In this document: positions 1-8,517 of the stretch, in pieces | How the letters are laid out: every line of letters begins with the position of its first letter | Position numbering within the stretch: position 1 is the stretch's first letter | Assembly: GCA_013178165.1 (NCBI GenBank) | Contig: JABLXG010000016.1 | Coordinates: 1-64,000 of the forward strand | Source: Anaerolineae bacterium | GTDB lineage: Bacteria; Chloroflexota; Anaerolineae; Aggregatilineales; Ch27 | Direction of reading: 5' to 3' | Length of the DNA: 64,000 nt | The notes under the pieces: model-generated | Seen by the model: the letters and a program-made list of their open reading frames with translations, nothing else | What the model was told of the DNA's origin: nothing | Database searches by the model: none | Program-made: the position numbers and the translations under genes

Positions 1-117
1 GTCAATAGCCAGTTGGAGAAGATGGGTCTGCAACGCCTTCATGCTCGTACCAATGCTGGTGTTGCCCTGAAGGTCTTGGCCTCGCTCATCGCCTTGGCCT
101 TGACCAACGCTAACTAG
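1..117 (+). mobile_element. C-terminal tail of a transposase (partial, enters from the window edge)
   Basis: Frame 1 is open from the first base and ends at TAG 115-117. It encodes about 38 residues ending in an alanine/leucine-rich stretch (LASLIALALTNAN). This kind of tail is seen in DDE transposases of bacterial insertion sequences, but too little remains to name the family. Within about 10 bases of the stop codon the sequence changes into the conserved core of Csm3, in a different reading frame. The element end must therefore lie at about 118-128, and the element probably disrupted csm3. A contig or assembly edge next to a repeat could look the same. Confidence 0.6.
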
Positions 118-125
118 CAATCAAG

Positions 126-770
126 GTACCATATATTCCGGGGTCAAGTCTGCGCGGCAAGATGCGCTCCTCGCTGGAAAAGGCGATGGGGTTACCTCTG
201 AACCAGAAGATCGGGCAATGGGTCACAATCCATAGCGCGAAAAGTCAGCAGGATTATGACACCTCCCCCGTGTGCCAGCTCTTTGGCGTCACCGGCGAGA
301 ATGAATGGTCGCGCCCATCGCGCCTGCTGGTAAGGGACATACCGCTGTCAGAGGAAACGCGTCTGGCGATGGCAACGCGCCGGCTGGATATGCCCTTCAC
401 CGAAATCAAAGTCGAGGTTGCCATCGACCGGATAACGAGTGCAGCGGTGCCGCGCAACCTCGAGCGCGTGCCGGCGGGTTCTGTATTCGCGCCCGGGCAG
501 ATGGTGCTGAATGTCTACGAGAACGATCCTCCCGGTCTGTTCAATGTGCTTTACAACGGCATGCTGCTGGTTGAGGATGGATACCTGGGTGGCGGAGGAT
601 CACGTGGTAACGGTCAGATTCGGTTCCGCAACATCGTGATCAGCGCGCGCGCGACCACCGACTCCCAGGGTAAGTTGGCTTATGCGGAACGCAGAGAACT
701 GGCCAAAGCACCTTCACTCGCCGATTTCGGCCCGGTGATGGACCTGCCGAAACTGCTCGGCGGAGGCTGA
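126..770 (+). CDS. csm3: Csm3 (Cas7-family RAMP), 5'-truncated
   Basis: Csm3 is the repeated backbone subunit of the type III-A Csm complex. It lines the crRNA and normally cleaves target RNA at six-base intervals. The frame is open from 114, and homology starts at PYIPGSSLRGKMRSSLE, the signature that normally sits about 45-60 residues into Csm3. Glycine-rich RAMP segments follow (YLGGGGSRGNGQIRF). The first start codon in the remaining frame is ATG 162, giving 202 residues. The missing N-terminus includes the region that carries the catalytic aspartate (Asp33 in studied Csm3 proteins), so target-RNA cleavage is probably lost even if a product is made. The stop lies 3 bases before csm4, so the two were one operon. 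The truncation coincides with the transposase tail at 1-117. Confidence 0.85.
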   Translation, partial: VPYIPGSSLRGKMRSSLEKAMGLPLNQKIGQWVTIHSAKSQQDYDTSPVCQLFGVTGENEWSRPSRLLVRDIPLSEETRLAMATRRLDMPFTEIKVEVAIDRITSAAVPRNLERVPAGSVFAPGQMVLNVYENDPPGLFNVLYNGMLLVEDGYLGGGGSRGNGQIRFRNIVISARATTDSQGKLAYAERRELAKAPSLADFGPVMDLPKLLGGG

Positions 771-773
771 GCG

Positions 774-1841
774 ATGGACGCACACGTCTACCGCCTGAAG
801 TTCTCCGGCGGACTCCATACAGGGCGGCGTGGAGTTGGCCTGGAAGCGACCGATCATCGCCTGGCTTCCGATACAATTTTCGCCGCATTGCTCACGCAGC
901 TCGCAGAGCGCCATCCGGCCCTCGCCGATGAGCTGGTATCAGCGTTTCCGCGTCGAACCGGGGCGGATGGCACGACCTATAAGGCAGGTGATGCGCCATT
1001 TCTGATCAGCTCGGCGTTTCCGTTTGCAGGCGATGTGCTGCTGTTCCCTATGCCGGCTATTTCAAGAGTATCAGCGCCCAGCGCTGATAAGACGTTGAAG
1101 AAGGTGCGATACGTCAGCCAGGCGATCTTCCGCGCCGTACTCAATGGCGCAACGCTAGCCGATTTCGGCACGAAAGCCAGATCATACCAGCATGGCACAG
1201 TCTGGATCGCGACCGGCGACGAGCCAGGATTGCCGGGTGAATTACATCCGCACGAAGAAAACATAGACATCTGGCGCGTACGGCAACGTCCACGGGTGGC
1301 CGTTGATCGAGAGAGCTGGCGTTCCGCCATCTTTCATCATGGGGAAACGGTTTTCCGCCAGGGATGCGGACTGTGGTTCGCCATCGCCTGGCGCGATCCT
1401 GACAAGCGCGTTGGGGGATATTCACTCCGTGACCTGGTCGATAGCCTTCTGCAGGACCTTCAGGCGTTCGGAATCGGCGGCCTGCGGAGCTGTGGGCTGG
1501 GCGCGTTTGAGTTCGGCGATCCGCTAGTCTTGAACCTGCCGGATCCTTCCCCTCACGATACGGTAGTGACCCTAAGCCGTTTTTACCCGGCGCCGGATGA
1601 ATTGCACTACCTGGACCATCCGCAGGCGTCCTATCGCCTGACGCAAATTAGCGGCTGGATGCGGGCAGCCGGTGTCCCTGATCGTGAACGGCGCACGGTC
1701 ACCATGATTGAAGAAGGAGCCATCCTGACCAGCGGGCCGAAGGGTGGTGGATGTCTTGTGGACATCAGCCCGGACGGCGCACCGCATCCAAGCTGGCGTT
1801 ACGGGCTGATGTTTCCGGTCGGACTGGCGGGAGGGAACTAG
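774..1841 (+). CDS. csm4: Csm4 (Cas5-family RAMP, type III-A)
   Basis: Csm4 caps the 5' end of the Csm complex, binding the crRNA 5' handle and contacting Cas10. The protein has 355 residues, a normal length for the family. Its N-terminus (VYRLKFSGGLHTGRRG) is the typical first beta strand of a RAMP fold followed by a glycine-rich turn. A Csm4-type C-terminal glycine-rich loop is seen at GIGGLRSCGLGAFEFGD, about residue 237. It starts 3 bases after csm3 and stops 3 bases before csm5, so the three genes are co-transcribed. It appears intact. Its function now depends on whether csm3 and the missing cas10/csm2 exist elsewhere. Confidence 0.88.
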   Translation: MDAHVYRLKFSGGLHTGRRGVGLEATDHRLASDTIFAALLTQLAERHPALADELVSAFPRRTGADGTTYKAGDAPFLISSAFPFAGDVLLFPMPAISRVSAPSADKTLKKVRYVSQAIFRAVLNGATLADFGTKARSYQHGTVWIATGDEPGLPGELHPHEENIDIWRVRQRPRVAVDRESWRSAIFHHGETVFRQGCGLWFAIAWRDPDKRVGGYSLRDLVDSLLQDLQAFGIGGLRSCGLGAFEFGDPLVLNLPDPSPHDTVVTLSRFYPAPDELHYLDHPQASYRLTQISGWMRAAGVPDRERRTVTMIEEGAILTSGPKGGGCLVDISPDGAPHPSWRYGLMFPVGLAGGN

Positions 1842-1844
1842 ACA

Positions 1845-2978
1845 ATGAGCGCCATCCAGAAGATCTATCGCCATTTCGACGTAACACTGCAAGCAATCAC
1901 ACCGCTGCACATTGGCACCGGCAATGTGTTGATGAAGGGAATTGACTTCATTGACGATGGCAAGACCACCTGGCGGCTTGATGTGGATCGAATCCTGGCC
2001 GACCTGTGGGCGCCTGAATTCGGCAACGCGCATCCCGCTGAACTGCTGGAAAGCATCCCGCAGGCTGAACGGGACCAATACGTGATCTATTCTGCTAAGG
2101 GTGCGATCCGCGCCCAGCAGACGTCATCGAAACTCCGCGAGTGCATCAAAACCCCGGACTACCAGCCGTACATCCCGGGATCGTCGCTCAAAGGCGCCTT
2201 GCGCACGGCGCTCGCCTGGGCGGGATGGCCGGAGCAGGTAAAGGCAGTCCAGGCAAACGACATCAGAAAGAGCAAATCCTGGGCAGGGCAGACGCTCGAA
2301 GACCGCCTGTTTCGCCCAAAACGCAGTGATAAGGATGGCCCTAACAAGGATTTGCTGCGCGCGCTGCATATCGGCGACCTGCACCTCCAGACTGAGGGCG
2401 CGGTCTGGCAGATATTGAATATCCAGGTGGCCAAGAGTAGTTCCTTTGACAGTCCAATTGAGGTCGAAGCCATCGGCGCAGATACGGTATTTGCGGGGCG
2501 ACTGACCATCGATGACCACCTGTTCCAGCCACAAACAGACAGTGTTTTGGGTCTACATAGTTTGGAGCCATGGATCGTCACCGAGCTGGCACAGCGGGTT
2601 AATCAACACACGCTGGATCTCCTAGATCGCCGCATAGCGCGTAGTAGTCGGATGCAGCAGAATGGTGCTGCTAATGTCCGAAGATTTTTCACCGATTTGC
2701 GTGGGTATGTAACTGGATTACCCGCTAATAAATGCGTTATCTGCCTGGGCTGGGGCGGCGGCTGGGACAGCAAAACCTTCGGCTCCCGCCTGCAAGGCAA
2801 CCCAGCCTTCTTTGAGAAAGAGATCATCGACCGTTTCAAGCTGCACCGCGGCAAGGTAGCACGCAAAGCCGGTGATCCCTTCCCGCGCACACAGCGGCTG
2901 ATCGTCCGCCAGCGGGATAATGCCACAACCATTCGGGGCGCACTGGGTTGGTGTCTTCTGACCCTAGTTCCGCACTAG
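1845..2978 (+). CDS. csm5: Csm5 (Cas7-family RAMP, type III-A)
   Basis: Csm5 sits at the crRNA 3' end of the Csm complex and takes part in crRNA maturation. The protein has 377 residues. RAMP hallmarks are visible: an N-terminal strand with TPLHIGTGN, the PYIPGSSLKGALRTALAW motif around residues 107-124, and a C-terminal glycine-rich loop (GWGGGWDSKTFG) around residues 301-312. It is the last gene of the csm block and is followed by a strong hairpin at 3065-3095. No Cas6, Csm6 or repeat array follows, so the rest of the locus must lie upstream of the window or have been lost. Confidence 0.88.
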   Translation: MSAIQKIYRHFDVTLQAITPLHIGTGNVLMKGIDFIDDGKTTWRLDVDRILADLWAPEFGNAHPAELLESIPQAERDQYVIYSAKGAIRAQQTSSKLRECIKTPDYQPYIPGSSLKGALRTALAWAGWPEQVKAVQANDIRKSKSWAGQTLEDRLFRPKRSDKDGPNKDLLRALHIGDLHLQTEGAVWQILNIQVAKSSSFDSPIEVEAIGADTVFAGRLTIDDHLFQPQTDSVLGLHSLEPWIVTELAQRVNQHTLDLLDRRIARSSRMQQNGAANVRRFFTDLRGYVTGLPANKCVICLGWGGGWDSKTFGSRLQGNPAFFEKEIIDRFKLHRGKVARKAGDPFPRTQRLIVRQRDNATTIRGALGWCLLTLVPH

Positions 2979-3064
2979 CTGTAAGGTTTACAGCTATTCC
3001 TCTTGGGCAGAGTTTATCTGCCTTGTAAGGCACGCCGTTTTCAGTGGGCCTGCAACGAGAATCG

Positions 3065-3095
3065 GTTGGGCCGCGCATGTTTCGCGCGGCCCAAC
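3065..3095. terminator. Hairpin between convergent csm5 and GH42 operons
   Basis: A perfect 12-bp inverted repeat (3065-3076 and 3084-3095) with a 7-base loop lies between the two convergent operons. It has no clear T-run on either side, so it may act as a bidirectional rho-independent or stabilising hairpin. The flanking stretches 2979-3064 and 3096-3162 hold no gene. Confidence 0.6.
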
Positions 3096-3162
3096 TGTCA
3101 TTCCGCCAATTGGTCTATGCCTCTTTTCAACGAGTGGTAGCCTCACGGATTTCAGACTGCGC

Positions 3163-5160
3163 TCAAGATCGGGTTTCCCCTGGCGCCAGGATGGCCACGC
3201 CTTTCGGAGGCAGGGTTAGCACCGGGCCGACAGGCTGGTCGGTGATCAAGTCGACGTAGGGCTGCTCAAGGGCCACCTCGCGGGTGTCGCTGCTGTGGTT
3301 AAGCGCGAAGATCAGCGGTTGATCAGCCTGCCAGCGCAGAGCAATCTCAACGTCTTCGGGCGCCTTCAGCGGTGGGCGGATGTTGAGGGCGCTCAGCACA
3401 TATCTCACCACCGAGTCTACCAGGCGTCGGTCACCGACTGTTCCTACATAGAACGCCCGCCCTTTACCATAGCGGTTGAGGGTAATGGCCGGGCGACCCA
3501 TGTAGAAGTCGCTCCCGTATGTCGCCAGAACCTCTGCCGTTTCAGGAACCAGGATGTCACACCATACGGTTGCCGCGCCGGTGATGCCACTGTTTCCAGC
3601 CGCCTGGATCGGAATGCTGGAACCCTGGTAAAGCGAGTCGTATTCGTCCACTGTAGCTCCACACAGGGTACTGAGCAGGCCTGGCAGGGGCCGGTCAACG
3701 ACGGTGTTATGGAAGTCCTTGACACCGCTTCTGGTGGTAAGCACCACTGTTCCCCCACCTTCAACGAAGGCCTCCAGTTTCTCTGCCAGGTTGTCTGGCA
3801 GAATGTACAGCGCCGGGACAATTAGCATTCTGTAGCCAGAGAGATCAGCATGTGGCCCGACAATATCAACGGCGATATGCTGGCGGTGTAGAGCAGCATA
3901 GTAGTCGTAAAGATGTGTTGCGTAGTCGAAGTCCGGGTTATTCGGCTGGATCTGGAAGGCAAAGCGACTGTCGTACGACAGCAGCATAGCGACTTCTGTG
4001 CGGGTCTCCGTTGCTTCCAGCGCCGCGGCAATACGCTGCAGTTCGCTGCCCAGAGCGGCAACTTCGGCGTAGCGGCGGCGCGGCTGTCCGTCGTGATCGA
4101 GGATGCCATGCCAGAACTGCTCCGCGCCAAAGCGGGCAGTCCTCCAGCGGAAAAATACGATCCCATCTGCACCATGGGCAATAGCCTGATACGCCCATAA
4201 CCGGATCTCGCCAGGGCGGGGAGCGGCGCCCATTGTCTGCCAGCCAGTGATCCCACTCTGGCTTTCCATCACCCAGAAATTTTGCCGCTTCAAACCGCGC
4301 ATTGTCGCATGGCTGAGGGCCAGCAGTGCAGGAGGAGCGGCCTCATTGCTCCAGAAACCGCGCGGATAGTTATCCCAGGTGACCAGATCCAGAGGCTCGG
4401 CCAGATCAAAATAGTCCAACTTGTCATACTTGAAGCCCATGAAGTTATGAGTGATGAACTGATCCGGACATCTCTGGCGCAGGATAGCGATCTGCTCCTG
4501 CTGTAAGGAGACATAGGTAGCCGAAATGAAACGCCGGTAGTCGAGATCGAGGCCAGGGTTGGAGATCACGGCGTTGGCCAACGGTACAGGAATCTGTTCC
4601 CAGGCCGTATACTCATGACTCCAGAAGACTGTTCCCCAGCATCGGTTGAGCACATCTAGCGTCCTGTACCTTGCCCGGAGCCAATCCTGGAATGCCGCGC
4701 GGCAGTTCTCGCAGTAACAGCGATCCCCGAACTCGTTGTCGATCTGCCAGCCGATTACGTTCGGATTGGCGTGGTAGTGTTCAGCCATGGCCTGGGCGAT
4801 CTGGCGGGCATGAGTCCGGTAGAGGGGATGGGTCGGGCAGTATTCTCGCCGACCGCCATAGGTTGCCCGGCTATTGTCCTCCCGGACGAGGAACAATTCA
4901 GGCCGGTTATGCATCAACCAGGGGGGAGGCGAGGCCGTTGGTGTGCCCAGAACGACACGGATTCCATGCGCCGCCAGCACGTCAATTGCGCGGTCCAGCC
5001 AGGCAAAGTCATAGCGACCGGGTGCGGGTTCCATCTGGCTCCAGGCGAACTCTGCCAGTCGAACCACGTTAAAACCGGCCTGCTGCATCAGTCGGGCGTC
5101 TTGCGCCCAGCGATCTTCCGGCCAGTGTTCGGGATAGTAATCTGCACCGTAGTAGATCAT
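3163..5160 (-). CDS. Beta-galactosidase, glycoside hydrolase family 42
   Basis: The enzyme hydrolyses terminal beta-D-galactosides, here probably oligosaccharides brought in by the transporter encoded upstream. The 665 residues match the GH42 length. The protein has no signal peptide and should be cytoplasmic. The TIM barrel starts at residue 1 (DYYPEHWPEDRW). The acid/base is Glu143 in the IDNEFG motif and the nucleophile is Glu299 in VMESQSG. Cys108, Cys148, Cys150 and Cys153 form the four-cysteine zinc cluster seen in many GH42 enzymes. A glutamine-amidotransferase-like trimerisation domain and a small C-terminal domain follow. It is the last gene of the LacI-CUT1 operon, which suggests that the imported ligand is a beta-galactoside. 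The exact linkage cannot be told from sequence. Confidence 0.93.
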   Translation of the reverse strand: MIYYGADYYPEHWPEDRWAQDARLMQQAGFNVVRLAEFAWSQMEPAPGRYDFAWLDRAIDVLAAHGIRVVLGTPTASPPPWLMHNRPELFLVREDNSRATYGGRREYCPTHPLYRTHARQIAQAMAEHYHANPNVIGWQIDNEFGDRCYCENCRAAFQDWLRARYRTLDVLNRCWGTVFWSHEYTAWEQIPVPLANAVISNPGLDLDYRRFISATYVSLQQEQIAILRQRCPDQFITHNFMGFKYDKLDYFDLAEPLDLVTWDNYPRGFWSNEAAPPALLALSHATMRGLKRQNFWVMESQSGITGWQTMGAAPRPGEIRLWAYQAIAHGADGIVFFRWRTARFGAEQFWHGILDHDGQPRRRYAEVAALGSELQRIAAALEATETRTEVAMLLSYDSRFAFQIQPNNPDFDYATHLYDYYAALHRQHIAVDIVGPHADLSGYRMLIVPALYILPDNLAEKLEAFVEGGGTVVLTTRSGVKDFHNTVVDRPLPGLLSTLCGATVDEYDSLYQGSSIPIQAAGNSGITGAATVWCDILVPETAEVLATYGSDFYMGRPAITLNRYGKGRAFYVGTVGDRRLVDSVVRYVLSALNIRPPLKAPEDVEIALRWQADQPLIFALNHSSDTREVALEQPYVDLITDQPVGPVLTLPPKGVAILAPGETRS

Positions 5161-5241
5161 GACATTCTCGTTTCCACAGGCAGGTCTGCACAGCCACTAT
5201 ATGAAATTGCCAGCAGGCCCAACAGAAGGCAGGAATCTGGA

Positions 5242-6084
5242 TCAGCCTTTGATGGCCCCGGCAGTGATGCCTTCCATGAAGCGACGCTGCAAGATAAGAA
5301 ACAGGATCAGGAGCGGCACGACGCTGACCACCGCCAGACCCATCATCTCCCGGTAAGCGGAATATCCCGGCGGGCCAGAGAAGGTCATCATCTTAAGGGG
5401 AAGGGTAAACAGGGTAGGGGATTTCAGGTAGATCAGCGGGCCGAGATAGTTGTTCCACGATCCAAGATAGAAGATTAGGCCCAGGCTGGTCAGGCCAGGG
5501 GCAATGATGGGCAGCACTACCCGCCGGAAGACCCCGAATTCGCTACAGCCATCAATCCGGGCGGCATCAAGAAGTTCGTTGGAAACGCCGCTGATGTACT
5601 GGCGCATGAAAAAGATACCAAAAGCGTTGGCCGCCCCCGGCACAATCAACGGCAGGAACGTGTTGATCCAGCCGAATTCCTTCATGAGTACGTAGGAAGG
5701 TACCATGGTTACTGCACCAGGGATCATCATTGTTCCCAGGAGAAACATGAACAGGATACGGCGACCGGGGAAATTATACTTGGCAAAGCCATACCCCCCC
5801 AGGGAGCAAAAGAACAGGGCGAAGGCTGTGCTGGTGGTAGCCATGAATAATGTATTCCAGAAGGCTCTGAGCGCTCCAGCTTGCTCAAAAATGTATCGAT
5901 AGCCATCCAGACTCATGTTCTCGGAGATCAGGATTGGAGGGCGGGCGAAGACCTCCTCCTGCGGTTTGAAGGAGGTGCTCAGCATCCAGACAAAGGGGAG
6001 AATCATGAAGATCGAGATGGCAATCAGCAGGATGTGGATGCCGGCATCGATAAGTAGATTTTTGAGGCGGTCGCTTGTGGTCAT
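5242..6084 (-). CDS. CUT1 sugar ABC transporter permease, MalG type
   Basis: One of two inner-membrane subunits of a carbohydrate importer. The 280 residues contain six predicted hydrophobic segments, starting with LLIDAGIHILLIAISIFMIL. The cytoplasmic EAA loop that docks the ATPase is visible in the AARIDGCSEFGVFRRVVLP region, about residues 170-190. It follows the MalF-type gene with a 45-base gap and precedes the GH42 gene. No ATPase gene is present in the operon, so an ATPase encoded elsewhere must energise it. Confidence 0.9.
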   Translation of the reverse strand: MTTSDRLKNLLIDAGIHILLIAISIFMILPFVWMLSTSFKPQEEVFARPPILISENMSLDGYRYIFEQAGALRAFWNTLFMATTSTAFALFFCSLGGYGFAKYNFPGRRILFMFLLGTMMIPGAVTMVPSYVLMKEFGWINTFLPLIVPGAANAFGIFFMRQYISGVSNELLDAARIDGCSEFGVFRRVVLPIIAPGLTSLGLIFYLGSWNNYLGPLIYLKSPTLFTLPLKMMTFSGPPGYSAYREMMGLAVVSVVPLLILFLILQRRFMEGITAGAIKG

Positions 6085-6129
6085 GGGCCAGATCCCCTTT
6101 CTGGTGCAGCAGCCGGTATAGCGGGGGTG

Positions 6130-7077
6130 TTAGCCGGTATCACGATCAACGTACTTGAACTGGAGGTACGTCAATACGAATATCAACAGAGCGTAGACAT
6201 AAGCCTGGGCGGAAGCCCGGCCAAAACGAAAGTCGCCGAAAGCAACGTTGTAAATCTGTACCAGCGGCGTTGTGGTTGCCCGTACAGGACCGCCATTGGT
6301 GAGCGACATCACTTCGTTGAAGAGGCCAAACGTGCCAATGGTGGACAGGACAACCGAAAACAGGATGATCGGACGGAGCAGGGGAATGGTGATCCGAAAG
6401 AACGCCTGTACTGCTGAAGCGCCGTCAATCATGGCGGCCTCGGTTAACTCATGGGGGATGGTTTGCAGGCCGGAAAGCATCAGAACCATGTTGTATCCTA
6501 GCCAGCCCCAGACTACGAGGATGCATAACGACACGCGCGCCCACCAGATGTCTTCCAGCCAGGGTACAGGGTTGAGGCCGATGCCCTGTAACAGCAGGTT
6601 GAAAAGCCCACCATTATGCTGGAACATCAGGCCAAAGGTGATGCCCGCTGCGATCATGGTCGTGACGTAGGGGGCGAAAATCAGCGTCCGGTAGACCTGA
6701 AAGCCCTTCACCCGTGGCGAATTGAGCAGGACTGCCAGCACAATGGCCGTAAATGTCATGATGGGCACGTACATGACGAACAGGATGAGGCTGTTGGTGA
6801 TCGACTGCCAGAAGACGCGACCGCCCGCACCCAGCAGAAACTCAAAATTCTTCAGCCCCACAAACTCCATCGGCCGGACGCCGTTCCAATCCTGGAAAGA
6901 GAGAAACAGCGAGAATCCCACCGGGAACAGGCCGAAGATGATGAACAGCACATAGAAGGGCGAGATAAACACATACGCCCAGCGATTTCTGACTATCTCA
7001 CGCCACAGGTGATGCCACCTGCCGTGCCCTGACAAGGCTTGAGGTGCGACTGGTGAAGTGATCGGCTGTTGATCCAT
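6130..7077 (-). CDS. CUT1 sugar ABC transporter permease, MalF type
   Basis: The partner membrane subunit of the MalG-type protein encoded next in the operon. The 315 residues begin with a polar cytoplasmic stretch of about 30 residues and then show six hydrophobic segments, the first being YVFISPFYVLFIIFGLFPVG. The EAA loop reads TEAAMIDGASAVQAFFRITI, about residues 213-232. It is separated from the binding-protein gene by 69 bases that contain a perfect hairpin (7106-7129). Confidence 0.9.
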   Translation of the reverse strand: MDQQPITSPVAPQALSGHGRWHHLWREIVRNRWAYVFISPFYVLFIIFGLFPVGFSLFLSFQDWNGVRPMEFVGLKNFEFLLGAGGRVFWQSITNSLILFVMYVPIMTFTAIVLAVLLNSPRVKGFQVYRTLIFAPYVTTMIAAGITFGLMFQHNGGLFNLLLQGIGLNPVPWLEDIWWARVSLCILVVWGWLGYNMVLMLSGLQTIPHELTEAAMIDGASAVQAFFRITIPLLRPIILFSVVLSTIGTFGLFNEVMSLTNGGPVRATTTPLVQIYNVAFGDFRFGRASAQAYVYALLIFVLTYLQFKYVDRDTG

Positions 7078-7105
7078 GAGTTCCTCCCGCCCGGAGAGGT
7101 GCTAG

Positions 7106-7129
7106 GAGGGGGGCCGCGCGGCCCCCCTC
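7106..7129 (-). other. Intercistronic GC hairpin between binding protein and permease
   Basis: A 24-base perfect palindrome (each arm 12 bases, all G or C apart from one A/T pair) lies 17 bases after the binding-protein stop. There is no T-run, so it need not terminate all transcripts. A likely role is to protect the upstream binding-protein mRNA or partly attenuate the permease genes. The same arrangement recurs in the other three CUT1 operons of the window. Confidence 0.6.
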
Positions 7130-7146
7130 AGGCCGACAGGCGAGGG

Positions 7147-8460
7147 TTATTCGAGGTTGGCTGCAATCTCTTCCGCCGCCAGATCAAGCGCTTCCTGCGC
7201 AGACATCTGGCCGCTGGCGTACGATTGGATAGCCACGGATACCGCCCCGTTCATCATACTGTAATTGGGGCCGTAGACCGTGCCATCCGGGATTTTGTGC
7301 ACAACATCGGCGTAGATGAGCTTGGTCTGCTGACCGGCAAAGAATGGATCGGGTTCGGCAAAGGCCGGATCGTCGTAGGTTGTCTCCAGAGCAGGCACGA
7401 AACCGCTTTGTCGGAACATGGCAATCTGGCTCTCTTCGGTGCCGACAGCGAACTGAATGAACGCCCAGGCAGCCTCCTTGTTCTGCGACTGCTCAGGGAT
7501 CACAAAGGCCGAACCGCCGTCATTGGAAGCCCGTACCTGGCCCTCTTTGACCGCTGGCATATAGGCTACGCCCCACAGACCTTCAGTGCCGGGGGCAATC
7601 CAGCTCTTGAGGAAAACGTCCATCCACGAGGCCTCGATCAGGGTGGCGACTGGCGTGCCGCCCTCTTCAGGCAGAGCTGCAAATTCGGCGTACCAGGCGT
7701 CTGTCCATTCCAGATTATCGGTAACCAGATCCTCTTCCCAGAACTTGCCCAGCAGTTCCAGCGTGGCCACGTTCTCCGGGCTGTTGACCGTAATTTCACC
7801 GGTCTCGCGGTCGTAGTAGCCCAGGCCCTGTTGCCACAGGATCATCTCATAGAGACGGCCGTAGTTGTTAGCTTTGTTGTGGGCAAAGCAGTAGAACCCC
7901 GTCTCTTCCTTGATGGTCCGGCACATGTCTAGGTAGCCATCCCAGGTGGCTACCATCTCGGAGACAGCTTCAGGATCGCTCGGGAGTCCGGCCATGTCGA
8001 GCACATCACGGCGGTAGTACATCACCACCGGCCCGGAGTCCCAGGGCATCCCATAGTAACGGCCGTCCAGTTCTGCATTGGGCCAGCGGTAGGCATTGGT
8101 AATGGGGAGGTAGGGGGTAACCCATTCAGTGAGGTCGGCCAGCCCACCCAGGTGGACGAATTCACTCAAATGGCTATCTTCAACCAGGCAGACGTCGCAT
8201 GCGCCCTCACCGGCGGTCAGGGCCAGCGGAAGGTTGGTGTATACGTCCGCAGGCGGATAGTATACGATCTCCACTTCGACATTGGGGTAGGCTTCATTGA
8301 AGGCGCTGAGGACCCCGGCGGCTTCTAGGGTGTCGCGGATGGCTGCGGTCCAGCCCCAGACCACAATTTTCCCTGAGACATCGCTGCTTTGAGCACGGAT
8401 TGCTATCGCAGGAACCACGACAGCAATGACGATCAACAACAAGGCCAACTTTCTGAACAT
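7147..8460 (-). CDS. Extracellular sugar-binding protein, CUT1 family
   Basis: Captures the sugar outside the membrane and delivers it to the two permeases encoded downstream. The 437 residues start with a Sec signal peptide (MFRKLALLLIVIAVVVPAIA, probably cleaved after the alanine-rich end). The mature part begins with a beta strand typical of this fold (GKIVVWGWTA). No lipobox cysteine is obvious. It is encoded directly behind the LacI gene and ahead of the permeases and GH42 enzyme, so a galactoside ligand is plausible. Confidence 0.9.
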   Translation of the reverse strand: MFRKLALLLIVIAVVVPAIAIRAQSSDVSGKIVVWGWTAAIRDTLEAAGVLSAFNEAYPNVEVEIVYYPPADVYTNLPLALTAGEGACDVCLVEDSHLSEFVHLGGLADLTEWVTPYLPITNAYRWPNAELDGRYYGMPWDSGPVVMYYRRDVLDMAGLPSDPEAVSEMVATWDGYLDMCRTIKEETGFYCFAHNKANNYGRLYEMILWQQGLGYYDRETGEITVNSPENVATLELLGKFWEEDLVTDNLEWTDAWYAEFAALPEEGGTPVATLIEASWMDVFLKSWIAPGTEGLWGVAYMPAVKEGQVRASNDGGSAFVIPEQSQNKEAAWAFIQFAVGTEESQIAMFRQSGFVPALETTYDDPAFAEPDPFFAGQQTKLIYADVVHKIPDGTVYGPNYSMMNGAVSVAIQSYASGQMSAQEALDLAAEEIAANLE

Positions 8461-8517
8461 GGTGCTCTCCTTCTTGCCTAGATCGGGCAGTGCCCAGCAA
8501 CCGCAGGTGAGAATCGT

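Noticed and set aside
2979-3162. CRISPR repeats after csm5
   Set aside because: Only one palindromic hairpin is present. No direct repeats with regular spacers were found here or elsewhere in the window.
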